This document shows positions 23,712 through 35,815 of a stretch of DNA of 64,000 nt, piece after piece. The translations under genes and the position numbers were made by a program. The stretch lies in contig CAJNOL010000488.1 of assembly GCA_905250125.1 (NCBI GenBank), forward strand, positions 1 through 64,000. The letters are read 5' to 3'. The notes beneath the pieces were generated by a model, which worked only from the letters and a program-made list of their open reading frames with translations, was not told the DNA's origin and ran no database searches. Each line of letters begins with the position of its first letter. The first letter of the stretch is position 1. The stretch comes from Rotaria sordida. Taxonomy: Eukaryota; Rotifera; Eurotatoria; Philodinida; Philodinidae.

Positions 23712-24130
23712 ATACCCATCACAGACCGTGACAGAGAAACCCTAATACCCATCACAGACCGTGACAGAGAAACCAAAGACCCATCACAGACCGTGACAGA
23801 GAAATCCTAGTACCCATCACAGATCGTGACAGAGAAATCCTGGTACCCATCACAGACCGTGACAGAGAAACCCCAATACCCATCACAGATCGTGACAGAG
23901 AACCTCTGGATCCATCATAGACCGTGACAGAGAAACTCTAGTACCCATCACATACCGTGACAGGGAATCTTCGGACCCATCACAGACCGTGACGGAGAAA
24001 CCCCAATACCCATCACAGACCGTGACAGAGAAACCCTAGTACCCATCACAGACCGTGACAGAGAAACTCCAATACCCATCACAGACCGTGACAGAGAACT
24101 GTCAGAGACCATCACAGACTGTGACAGAAA
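23712..24130 (+). repeat. 33-bp tandem array, about 13 copies
   Basis: Units of about 32-34 bp have consensus CCCATCACAGACCGTGACAG followed by AGAAACCCTAGTA. Variation is concentrated in the second half (CCTAAT, CCAAAG, TCCTAGT, CTCTGG and so on). The core TCACAGACCGTGA is an imperfect palindrome. The array is truncated on the left by the gap. No unique spacers are present, so it is not CRISPR. Confidence 0.92.
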
Positions 24131-24551
24131 AACTAGTTTTGAAGCATCAAATAAACGGTAAGCTACAGATCTATCTTGAAGAAATGGAACAAAATAATGT
24201 CCATTTAATTAATTACAATAGCTCCATCGTGTTTCACATTTTTAATCCCGCAAGGGATTGCGCTAACAGCTTTTTTTGACGAGAATGGATTTTCTCTATG
24301 AGTTGTATGTCAATCGATAGAGAATCAAATTCTGAATCTTGTCCACCAAGTCCCGTATATGTAATACTTGAATGCTGAATTCAAGTATTCAAGTATTCAA
24401 TAATTGAAAACTTGAAGTTTCTACTATTCAAATTTTAACTTCTCAAGTGTTCTGCAGATATTCAGTGGGGAAGCACATGTCCCCACCTAACACACCTTTT
24501 ATTTCAGCATCTCGGCGTGGGAGCGCGAAGCACCTCCCGAAGAGCTACGAC

Positions 24552-25701
24552 CAGGGTGGCCAGATCAAAAACTTAAAAATCAGAAATTTTTTTTTTCGAA
24601 ATCAGAAAACGATCAGAAATTTGTCTGGCAAAATCAGAAAATAATCAGAAAAGGTAATTTTTTTGCAAACTGGTGTCTATTACGTTAAAATGACGTCACA
24701 AAATGCTCTCTTTGGTTTCTATTTATGACTCACACATTATTTTCAAAGATAATTCACAATAAAGAACGACAATATAAAGAATATATAGTTTAAATCATAC
24801 GAAATAATAAAGAACATTTAGAGTCGGCCTCTTTTCCACTATATTCAAAATTTGTCCTCAAAACCGGTATAGAAATAAGCCGCATATGTAGTATCCATGT
24901 TCAGAGCTCCTACAAAAAGAGAAAAAGGTTAAATAATATCAATTCGTTATTTTTATTCATATTTCTCGTTTGTTCGATTTTGCTTTGATAAATGTCTTTG
25001 AGTTAAAAGATGTTTATACAGATTTTGTCTGGATCCAGCGTACTCAGGAACGTAACTAAACCTCCAAAGCAGAGGGCGTAATCCCTAAGATCTCAAAATT
25101 TCGAACGCAGAGAAGTTTAATGCTACTATTTATATAAATCCAGTAGCTAAACGCCTTTGAAAAAGAACTTTTTTCTGTTTTGCTGTCTAAAAGAAACAAA
25201 ATTTTTAGAAGAAGGCTGCGACCTAAGCGCCTTTACAGTTACTCCCTTGGACATGCTGCTGCTATTTGATAAAGATTCACCAGCGCATGAAAGTGTCCGT
25301 TAGTAACTGTAAAAGTCACAAACTACAAACTATTAAGACAAAAAGATGACATAATATTGAACTAGCAGTGAGTTATAATTGTACTTAAGTTTACTAACAA
25401 AATTACGATCTAAAAACGTCCAGATTCGTAGAAAAATCAGAAAAAACTAACCAAATCAAAAAAATCAGAAGATCAGAAAATAATTACAAAAATGTTCAAA
25501 TTTTACAAACTTTTTTGACTTTTCAGAAGATCTGGCCACCATGATCAATAGTAATAATTCTAGTATTCATATGAGAACGAACTAGTACGTTTGCAACGGT
25601 GGAAACGAAAGTCAGGAAAATCAGAAAAAAATCAGAAAGCCATCAGAAAAAGTGTTCAAAATCAGAAAATTTCTGAAAAATCAGAAGATCTGGCCAGCCT
25701 G
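24552..25701. mobile_element. Non-autonomous hAT-type element, 1,150 bp, 8-bp target duplication
   Basis: The element starts CAGGGTGGCCAGATC and ends GATCTGGCCAGCCTG. It is flanked on both sides by the same 8 bp, GCTACGAC (24544-24551 and 25702-25709). Eight-bp duplications and CAGGG-type ends are hallmarks of the hAT superfamily. Subterminal regions are dense in AATCAGAAA repeats. A second inward end-like copy, GATCTGGCCACCATG, lies at about 25529-25543, suggesting a nested or duplicated terminus. No transposase frame is present. Confidence 0.85.
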
Positions 25702-25842
25702 GCTACGACCCATGCACGTCTCTGTGTACACCATTATTCCTATTCAGTGCTGCACAGTAGCTCAAGCTTCTCACATATTTCTTGTAGCATCACAGATAAT
25801 GTCTGAAGCATCTCAACCATAACCTGTAGCATCCTAGATGAT

Positions 25843-26070
25843 GCTATCGATGTGAAGCTAGCATGACGAGTAGCTACCACGACGGATTTAGGTGAGCTTG
25901 GAATCTGTAACGCTCGGCGTTGTTGGGGCGGAAAATTGGTGAGGGTGTTCGGCAACATGTATCCAAACACCTGCACCCAGGTCCCGCCCCTAAAAGTCCA
26001 AGTATGCACGATTTTTGGTTTACCTAAATCCGTTGTGGTAGCTACTCGTCGTGCTAGCTTTACATCGATG
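25843..26070. mobile_element. Inverted repeat with about 50-bp near-perfect arms
   Basis: The left arm at about 25843-25892 contains CTAGCATGACGAGTAGCTAC. The right arm at about 26021-26070 contains GTAGCTACTCGTCGTGCTAG. The centre is GC-richer and includes CCTGCACCCAGGTCCCGCCC. No gene was seen. Confidence 0.7.
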
Positions 26071-26692
26071 GTGAATGCTTGCAACATTCCAGATAATACC
26101 TGTCGATGTTAGATGATTCTGGTGGCATTCCAGGCGTTGACTAATTGAGTACTTAAATACTTGAATAGTTGAACTGACAGTTGAATACTTGAATTCAACT
26201 TTCAAGTTTGACACTACTGCCCCAATTATGAGATAAATTTATATTATACATAGTGCTGCAAAAATTTTATTAGTAAAAGATATTCTGAAACTGTTTTCTT
26301 CTTGGTTAATTTGAATTCTTACTAAAAAATAAATTGAATTCGAGTGAAAAACACTTTTTGCAATATTTTATAGTTGGAATCGACAGTCGTAAGTGCTATC
26401 GGCGATAGTGCCGGAAAACATGCAACATGAGTCGTTTTGTGAGCACTCTAGAGTCATGATCTAACATATAATGAATCAAAACAAACAACCTACTTGAGTT
26501 AGTATAACTTGAAATTAAAAACTAAGGATACAAGATGCTTTGGAAAAACGTACGGTTATCTTTATATCTAATCATTCGATGATTATTATTTAATTTTTGA
26601 AAATTTGTTAATATATATATATATATAATATATTTATATATATGTATCTATTGTTCATACTGTTCATTTTTAGTCACACATTCAATGACAAA

Positions 26693-26908
26693 ATGTCAAA
26701 GTTGGAAAAAAAAATCTTGATATACACACATGCGCACGTATTGAACAAAACAAAAAAAGAAAGAAGTTTTGTACCACAGCAATGGATACGACAACAAGCC
26801 ACACAGAAGAAAGAAGAAATATTTATTTTTGATGATATGAATACACGCTCAATGACAATGACATCGCCGCAGATATATAATTTAGCACCATTAATTGTTT
26901 TCGATTAA
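26693..26908 (+). CDS. Possible small hypothetical protein (71 aa)
   Basis: An ATG at 26693 opens a 71-codon frame whose second half has ordinary coding composition (a PQQWIRQQATQKKEEIFIFD segment). It is followed by AATAAA at about 26925. No domain was recognised, and no upstream exon could be joined. It lies just past the 3' end of the convergent RGS-B gene. It may be spurious. Confidence 0.2.
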   Translation: MSKLEKKILIYTHAHVLNKTKKERSFVPQQWIRQQATQKKEEIFIFDDMNTRSMTMTSPQIYNLAPLIVFD

Positions 26909-27103
26909 GGATTTAATTGGGAAAAATAAAGAACTGCAATGCTAAGATAGACAAAACAAATGTATTCTTGTATCAAATTAATACCGGAATCTTATCAATC
27001 AACAAGATAAATCACCGTCTAGGACCACAATAGATTTCTAAAGAAATATATTTAATTAATAAGAAAAAATTCTTTTTATTTCTTGTTTTTTTTTTTTTTT
27101 CAT

Positions 27104-30100
27104 TTAAAACATACGATCTTTTTCCGATTGAGTTAAAGATGTTTCAGGTGTTGAAAAAAAAAGATAATCATCAACAGATGTTGATTTTGATTGTGTAACT
27201 ACTTGTAATATTCCACATTCATCAAATTTAATATCTTCATCATTTTCTGATATCATTTCAAATATATCATTTGCTGTTCTTACCTTTTGTCTAGTTGACA
27301 TCTCTAAAAAAAAAAAATTTAATCTTTTTAAAATCTTTTGTTTTTTATTATTTCTCACCAACACCCGATGCTGTTCTTATTAAAGTAAATATTCTTTGAT
27401 TATCATAACATTCAACAATTTCATTTAAATTAAGTGGCATTAACGAATTATTCTAAATATAATCAAATTATTAAATAAATAAAAAAAAAAACAACAAGTA
27501 GTATTCCAGTTTTTACATACAGCATAAAAAACAAAATGTCCAATAGAATAATTTAATTTTTCAACAACTGGTTGTAAAATTTGTAAAAGTGTTCGTTTTG
27601 GATTACATCGTACACATAAAGTTTTTGTTGGAAAATCAATACGTATTAATATACGAGTTTCAACATAAATTTCTTTTCCAGATAATGTTGATAAGGGTTC
27701 TTGAATATCAATAGATTGCTAAATATAAATAGTGTTAAGCTATATATATATATATATATATAGTTGTAGCACTCTTGTACAGACGGATGTGTCAACAACA
27801 TTTTAATCAATAATCCGAAGAATAGTAAAAGACAATAGCTGACATTTCTCATATTTCATTGGAAACAAGAAACAACTGACATGCAAAATTAGTTTTGTAT
27901 TAGTAATTAAATATGAGTCAAGCTATAAAAGAAACTCATCTTGTTCATATATCTAATTGAAATTTATTGTGTTTATTGAAAAAAAAAAGGAATAGGCTAT
28001 ATTATTTACGACTATGGAAAGAATATCGAGCAATTACTCGACTATAAATTTATAATAACTAGAGAAAACGGTTGATTTCTCCAAATAATTGGTTTGAATC
28101 TTGTTCGACACATTTTCGGACTTAATGTACTTGTATAAATTTAACAACAAATCATAGAAGCAAGTGTAAATCAGTTAACACTAATTGAGATATGTATAAA
28201 ATACTAATTAATTAAGATAGAATGAAAATATAAAAAAATCAAATTCTTGCTTTGATCCTTATCTTGAGAAGATTTATTTCTAAATATCTCTACAAAAATT
28301 CTTAAATTTCTGTTATTCGAATAATTATTGATTACAGAATGTATCATTCTGTTTTTTTTTGAATAAGAACAGGCATTTCGAAACAATTAAAATCTAATGG
28401 TAATCTCACGAAGGAATCCATTCGACTGATATCCAGCGTTTAAACTCATATTTTACTCATAGTGTAGATAAAAATCCTGAAAGGATTCGTGTCATTCAGC
28501 CTTTCTTCTCGAATTATGATCATTTTATTAAACTTTCAGCCTATTGCAGAATATCATGAGAAAAATCGAAACAATAAGTTTCAACCTGAAATTCTTCTCA
28601 ATAATAACTCTCATGGCCTTTCTCTGATATCCGGTAAATTTCAGGTGAAACAAATCGATTTCTTTTTAAGATAAACAGGGCTATTTTTGGAGTTCTTGTG
28701 TGAAAGTAATATTTTTTGCACAGACATGTTATCTCAGAAGGAAAATATCCGTTTGAGTTGAAACTTTCCGGATACCATAAGAGCCATGAGAACTATTGTT
28801 GAGAAGAATTTCAGGCAATAACTTCTTGTTGCGATTTTTCTCGTGGTATTCTACAATAGGCTAAATGATGAGTAAAATGACTATAACTCGAGAAGAAAGA
28901 TGTAATGGTGTAAATCCTTTCAGGATTTTTATCTACACTATGAGCAAAATATGAGCTCAAATAGAGATTATCAGTCGGATGAATTCTCTCATCTGTGGCA
29001 GATTTAAGAGGAGCACGAAAGTTTTTTTGTTGTCCAGAAAAAATCAACAAAAATTAAGTTTATATTACCTCGAATGATCTTCAAAAAAATGATTTTTATC
29101 TACGATCATCTTCTCCTTTGAAAGAGTATCGACTCCTTCAGCTTTCTAAAATTCTAGATTTATTTTTGTATAATCTTCGTAACAAATGCATTGATATTCG
29201 CTATAAGCTAAAAGCTTTTATCAATCAATTAGAAAACCTATCATAAATTATATTCACGAAATTTGTACAAGTCAAAATATGGCATAAGCATTTCAAAAAC
29301 AGGCATATTCAAATAAACGAATGACAGTTAGTTTCAATGATATTAAAGTATAATCTATACGAAAAGAAGAAAAAAAAATCATCATTATTTTTATTTAAGA
29401 TTAATATATAAAAGAATTGTAATCATGCTTAAATGTTTTATTAAAGAATTTATCGACAAAAATGAAAAAAAATACATTTAATTATAGAAAAATATTTCCT
29501 TCTTTTCATTGAAAAATATCTTCATAAAATGGAAGTAGCTTAATTATTATGATTAAAAAATAACTAAATTTTGAAATGATCTCATTACTATCATACAATT
29601 ACATTAATTTATTTATTAATATTATACATTCATTCTCAATATTCAGCAATACTAATTTCTAGATATAATCCGGTACAAATAATTATATTTCATATTCAAT
29701 TGATATTATACAATATAAAAAAGAAAATATTCTTTTTTCCAGGACAGAATATATATATCTAGGTATAAGAAGGCTTGATACCAAAAATAGTTAATCTTTT
29801 TCATGTCAACCGAATGTGTCATATATGTCGAGTCTCGCAAGAAAAGTAGATTATCTTCAAACAGGAAATAATCTCGGACTAGTTTGTCTTATCAAATGAA
29901 ATATTAAAAAAACACAAAATATTTACTTGATCAATAGAATATAATTCAGTTCGATACCATGTAAGTCCACGTTTAGCAAATAGACGATTAATCGTTTTTT
30001 GAATAGTATTTGTAGAATTATGTGTTAAAATAACCGTTGATGTTGAATCCGGAAATATGAAACGACAAAAACGAGATAAATCTATTGATGATATTGAAGG

Positions 30101-32516
30101 ATGTTCCTATGAAAACAAAAAAAAATTGTTAGTTTTTTTTTTGCTTGTATGAATAGAATATCAATCAATAAACTAACAATTATAAATTTTTTATCATTAT
30201 TATCTTGATTTGTATCGGAACGTGAAGCAACATTAAACAATGATGAATCTTGTTGATTAATATTTGATGAATATTTATTTATTTTATAAAAATTTCCAAT
30301 GGTCAATAATGGAGATGATGGTGGGGTCTGAAGGTAAATTGATGATGATGTAGTTGGAGTTTTATTTAAACATGATATTGGTGTCAATTCTATTAATGCT
30401 GATTTATTTGTTATTGATGAATAATAATTATCATATAATGGTGTATTTGTACTAGCATTTGCAGTTTGATGATGATGAAAATTAGGCGATGATGAGGATG
30501 TATCACGTTTAACTAAATTTAAATATTCAACAAATAAAAGAATTTTATTTTTTGAATTAACAAAACAAAGTAGAATTTGATAAATTTTCTTTTTTTTTTT
30601 TTTTTTTGTTTCTACTTTAGAAAATATTTACTATCTACCTGATTAAAGTAGAAAAGTTAATGAAATACACTAATCATCACCGGAATCTTCATTGAGCGTG
30701 TTACTCGCCGAGTTTGACACTGCAACGGAGAGAGAGGAATCTATATCGATAGAACTGTATTTTAACTATATTATAGATATACACATATATATATATAGAG
30801 GTAATATGTGCGAGTGGGAATTAAAGAAAAACAAGCTTCTAGTGGATGTAAAAATATTAATATTAATTTTCATTATTGTCTTACACATAAAGCACAATAA
30901 TGAAATTAATATTGATTAAAAGAAGAATATATAATGTGCAATAAAATATTTATAGTGCGTTAATAACAGTACCGAACAGTGACATGCTCTTTCATTATTT
31001 TCATCGCAAAAAAAAATATCATTCAATACATATACGTTTATTTCAACAGCATATTAGATCTAGATCGATCAACTATTTATGTCATTTCATACCTCATTCA
31101 CATGCAGAGCATCAATAACTGACATAAAGCTATCAACACACGAATGACTAGTAGTAACAGCAATAACAATAGCAATCAGCAATAGTATATGTTAATGACT
31201 ATGACTACTAATATTTTCTCTATCTATTCGTAACTCGATGTCTTTTGAGTTTTGACGAATAGATGAAGAAAACAGAGATACATTAATTTTTTTTTCGGAG
31301 GGTTGGCAAGGTTATTAACTAGACAAGCTCGTTTTTTTTCTATTTGTATATATATATATAATGGATGCAAAACATCAAAAGAAAGACTTGCTTGTCTCTG
31401 GCGCAGCTAAATAAATCGAAATAATGTATACAACAACTAGATACATTAGCAAAAGTAATAACTAACCTGATAGACGTTTCCATTTAATTAATGCTATAGA
31501 AAAAACATAAATAAGAAAAAGTTAAATAATAATAAAAAAAAAAAAAAGAAATAGAAATTTTATTATTACCTTTTGTCCAAGGTAAAAGTGGACTTCGTTT
31601 TTTATCTTTTTTCTCTTCTTCTTTCAATTTAGCCTATGAATAATAATTAAAAAAAAAAAAAAAAGAAAAGAAACTTTCAATAAATTCTGTTTGAGTTTTT
31701 TTTTTTTTCGTGATTATATTTCATACAAGAGAATCAATTGTTTTCGAACGTTCTTCATTATTAACTGATGTTTGTTGTGGTTTTGTGATATATGGTATGG
31801 GTTTTCCTTCCATTTCACTCATAATACAATCTTTATACATATTAGATTTTAAAAATCTTGTATATGAATCAAGTTTCATCAATTGAAATATCTGAGATTG
31901 AGCCTTTTCAAATATATGAGCATTAGGATTATTTAATAATGATTGTTGACATTCTTGTCTTGTTCGACTATCAATATTGATTCGACATGAACCATCATCT
32001 GTATCATGTAAATATGTTGACCAAATAGAATTAGCTTTATTACGAATCTAAAAATAATTGATATTTTTTTTTTTTTTTTTGATTTCTATATATAATAAAA
32101 TGATAACAGACTTCATCTGGATCTGACAATTTTTTTAATTTTTCGCATTCAATCCAAAATTGAATATTTTCTTGACTAAATTCTTTTTTTAAAAATTCTG
32201 TAAAGACATGTAAACCAATTTCATCATTGAGCAATTTTTCAAAACCAACAGCCCATGAAGCAACACGACCAATATCAATTAATTTATTTGATTCTTCATT
32301 ATCTTCATCTTCACATTGTTTATGAACACTTGTTAATGAATTTGATATAGATAAACGTGTTGCTGATAATTCTGCTGTTTCTTCATCAGTAACTGCAAGT
32401 GACTAAAATATAAATTAAAACAAATTTTTATGTTCATTTTATTTATTTTTATATACCTTAGTCTTAATAAGTTTTGATCTAGTAGAATGAAATTTTATCT
32501 CTGATGACATCGTCAT
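27104..32516 (-). CDS. RGS12/RGS14-like protein B: RGS - RBD - RBD - degenerate GoLoco
   Basis: Ten exons join in frame to 589 residues: 32457-32516, 32112-32402, 31727-32047, 31570-31633, 31467-31493, 30178-30512, 29927-30106, 27521-27718, 27359-27452 and 27104-27303. The RGS domain (RVASWAVGFEKLL to about NMYKDCI) should accelerate GTP hydrolysis by Gi/o alpha subunits. After a Ser/Asn-rich linker comes a Raf-like Ras-binding domain (FCRFIFPDSTSTVILTHN), then a second (RILIRIDFPTKTLCVRCNP). The C-terminal IFEMISENDEDIKFDECGIL aligns with GoLoco FxxLIxxxQxxRxxDQRGLL but lacks the Gln, DQR and arginine finger. The order RGS-RBD-RBD-GoLoco is that of RGS12/RGS14. The 60-bp first exon used here is only one of several possible first exons (see 33.5-42.3 kb). 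Introns are 54-93 bp except 954 bp and 2,208 bp; the latter, between the two RBDs, holds a foldback element. The last acceptor has two adjacent AGs; only the upstream-frame one (27304-27305) keeps the frame. Confidence 0.88.
28408..28993. mobile_element. Foldback element inside the RBD1-RBD2 intron
   Basis: The left arm (about 28408-28665) and right arm (about 28690-28993) are reverse complements with moderate divergence. Shared blocks include GTGTAGATAAAAATCCTGAA on the left versus TTCAGGATTTTTATCTACAC on the right. It accounts for about a quarter of the 2.2-kb intron. Confidence 0.7.
32457..32516 (-). CDS. Candidate alternative first exon 1 (proximal) of RGS-B
   Basis: ATG at 32516 opens a 20-codon exon (MTMSSEIKFHSTRSKLIKTK) ending at donor AAG/GTATAT in phase 0. 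It sits only 54 bp before the acceptor of the RGS exon. It is basic and Ser/Thr-rich. It would give the shortest N-terminus. Confidence 0.7.
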
Positions 32517-33502
32517 TTATTCTTCTCACATGAGAACATCATAAGGAAAAAAAAGGAATATAAAAAATTGAATACGACAAGTAAAGGATGAACGTGTCTA
32601 GTCTTTCTTTTGTTTTAATGGTCCATTGTGTTCTTAACTCGCTTGCCTTGCGTTTCCTCCTCTCAGTTTCTTTTGGTTTTTGACTCGATGACTTCTCTAT
32701 GAAAATGCAACTAGCGGCAGTGATAAATATTTTTCTTGTTAAGCACTAGTTGATGTGTTTTTCTTGTCATATAAATGCACACAAAGCATCGATGTAGAAG
32801 AAAAAAGAGCGAAAGGACAGCGACCGTTCTAGTGGTGTCATTCTTCGTTTTTTCTTCCCTTCTTTTGACATATATACATATTGAAATAGATAAATATAGT
32901 TCTCCAGGTTTTACTTCTCTTTCTCATTTGATCTGTACTAAAATAGAAAAGAAAGAGAATACAGTATGACTAAGCTAAAAAAGAAACAGAAAACAATAAA
33001 ATGTTTTCATTTGTATCTTTTCTTCTTCGATGATGATAGGCAGATGGGACTTGTTCATATTTCAAGTAACTTAATTTTGTTTTCTTTAGTATTCTTATTT
33101 TGTTAATAAATAATTGATGCCAAGTGTTTTGAGTTGATTCTATCATTATTATCATTTTCTCTAAAATAATTTATCTACGTTTTTTTTTTTGCTAATAGTT
33201 TTCCAATCATAACCTCGATATTTTGACAACAAAATAATTTGTTCGATATCAACCTAATAACTTATGTACAAAAGAAAAACAACATAAGACAAGAACCATT
33301 ATTATATGATTATCGTTAGTTTTTTCATATCAAGAAAATTTCTGAGAAAAAAATGTTATGTCAAATTTTTCTTATTTCAATAGAAATCATTTAATTAAAC
33401 TCGTTTAAAGATTTGTTCATCAGATGTTTGTTTTTTTTTTGTAGACCTTCGAGAGATAGAAAGCAAGAAGAAAATCTAAAAATTAGTTTTCTTATAACAT
33501 AC

Positions 33503-33610
33503 CAATGCATTTGGAAGTTTATATTCATTAACACTCGACTGACGACGAAAATCAGTAAGAAAATTTCGTATATATAAACGATGATTCGCACTTATATTAC
33601 TATTACGCAT
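33503..33610 (-). CDS. Candidate alternative first exon 2 of RGS-B
   Basis: ATG at 33610, 36 codons, ending ...KLPNAL at donor TTG/GTATGT, phase 0. It contains NHRLYIRNFLTDFRRQ, which resembles NQLYISNFIGLQRTQ in the next exon upstream (34651-34749), suggesting exon duplication. Confidence 0.65.
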
Positions 33611-34650
33611 GATATTTTTCTGAATATGATATAGATATATATTGAATAAAATCTTTTTTTTCAATCGTTGTCGTTGTTGTTCTATTTTCGATGTTGTAGT
33701 CGTCGTATTATTAATGATTGATTGTTGTTTATGAGTGCGAAGAAAAAGAAAAAGAACAAAGTAATTCCATATTCGATTCAGTAGTATATGTTTTTGATCA
33801 ACAGAGTTTCTTGTTCTTATAATCTTTAAAAGCTCAGTAGCATGCAATCCCAAGACAACGACTCCTTCTTTCTGCTTCTTCTTCTGCTTCTTCTCTATCG
33901 CCTTTTGTTAGTCGTATGATAGAAATATTTTTCATCGCGTCAATACACATAAGTCTCTCTCTCTCTCTCTCTCTCTCTTCTTCAATAGTCCATACAAATG
34001 GGTTCAATACTAGAGAATGAACGTATGGAATCAATAATTGAGTCTCAAACATTAACAATAGTGAATGAGAAGGAAAAAACAAAAAAAAAAAAGAAAAAAA
34101 AAAGTAGCAACACTAACACAATAGATGACTCTTTCTTTCGATTGATCACAACTATTAGATATACTATGAAGGAAATTTTTCTTTCTTTATTTTTCTTTTG
34201 ATCAGAAAAATAAAAAAATTACTTGACTATTGGAATATAATCAAATATTTAATATAGAAAAGTCAATAAATCAAACATAATTTCAAATGAAGAGAAAAAG
34301 AATAAATTGTGCGCAATGTGCCGGAAAAGATCAATATAGAATAATGTGATACTGATGGTATGCACATGCAAGTAATATAGACGAAATAAACCAATACTCC
34401 CTCGATTATTGATAGGTTATTGAGACCTCGAAAAGTCTATCGAATCTTATTGAATAACCAATGTTACTCTTCAATGAACTATGACTCTCTTCTATATAAA
34501 AAAAGAAGCACGCAGTTCAATAACATTAGCAATTCTTTAATATAAATTTATAAATAATCTTATAATAAGTTTCTCTTTCTATAAATCTTGATTATTAATT
34601 GAATAAATACATATTACAATGAAAAATAGATTTATTAGAAAATAAAATAC

Positions 34651-34749
34651 CTGTGTTCTTTGTGTTCGTTGTAATCCAATAAAATTTGATATATATAATT
34701 GATTACTACTGTCATAAAATTGTATATTCTTTTTCTTACTAGTTAACAT
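34651..34749 (-). CDS. Candidate alternative first exon 3 of RGS-B
   Basis: ATG at 34749, 33 codons, ending QRTQRTQ at donor CAG/GTATTT, phase 0. It shares an LYI-NF core with exon 33503-33610. No acceptor is obvious directly upstream of the ATG. Confidence 0.62.
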
Positions 34750-35250
34750 TATTATAAAAGAAAATGAAGACTGACGTATTTCGAATTAGAAGAACTATGA
34801 TAGTTTTACATTTCCTTTGTTTTGTTATATCATATAAATCAGAGAAAATCTTGTCACGAGTATCTAATAGAATCATGAACTGTCTCTCATTTATTATTAT
34901 TCAAGTGTGAAACAACATTGAAAAAAAGAAGAAAATGATCAACATCATTCATTCTATATAACAATAAGGAAAAATGAAAAAAAAAAAAAAAAGTTGAAAG
35001 CTAATCAAGCAAAATGTTTTATTACTAAAAAAATATAAGTTGTAGAGTTTTTGTAAAAAAAAAAGTCTCTTTTCCAACATATTTCAATCAGTAACATCCG
35101 ATCGTATCGAAGATGGGAATAAAAAAAAGTTATCTTGAATAAGATATCTTTAAAAGAAATCTTTTTATAGATATAGAAAAAAGATACATTACGCTTGATA
35201 GAAAATATCTTTCTTTTAATAGATAAAATGAAAATATTTTATATTCTAAC

Positions 35251-35355
35251 CTGAATATCAGAACAACGTAATGATGAATAACAAGAAAGACGATGACTCT
35301 TTCGTGAATATTTATTCATAAATTCATTCAATGTTTTTCTCGTTGTTATTGACAT
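35251..35355 (-). CDS. Candidate alternative first exon 4 of RGS-B
   Basis: ATG at 35355, 35 codons (MSITTRKTLNEF to SLRCSDIQ), donor CAG/GTTAGA, phase 0. It is basic and Ser-rich with two Cys. A (CT)n tract at 35417-35435 lies about 60 bp upstream on the plus-strand map. Confidence 0.65.
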
Positions 35356-35784
35356 ATTTTAAGTAGACATTGTCAATCAATTGATAATAAAAAATTCTAT
35401 TTAATCATTTTCTTTTTCTCTCTCTCTCTCTCTCTTTTTTTTTTAAAATCAATATTCATGCAATATATAAGATGTATATGTGTAGATGCGCATGTTTTAT
35501 AATCACATTTTGTTTATTGTGGATGTCGAATGACGACAAACATCGACTAAACTAGTTGAAAATGTAGTGTGCAATAGAGATGTAGGAATCAGCGAAGGTC
35601 TTATTAATTCTAATTCTATTAGAAAAGAAAAGGGAAGACTGCATAACAAAAACAGACAGTCAAATCATCACATTTCATGGCCACAATAAAAAGAGTATAG
35701 AAAGATTCTTTTTTTTTCTTGTTGACATGAACTTGAACGCCGACGCATACCGTGTAAACGACGTATATATATATATATATATAT

Positions 35785-35815
<31 letters not shown>

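Noticed and set aside
23712-24130. CRISPR-like array
   Set aside because: Units are contiguous with no unique spacers and the genome is eukaryotic; it is a satellite.
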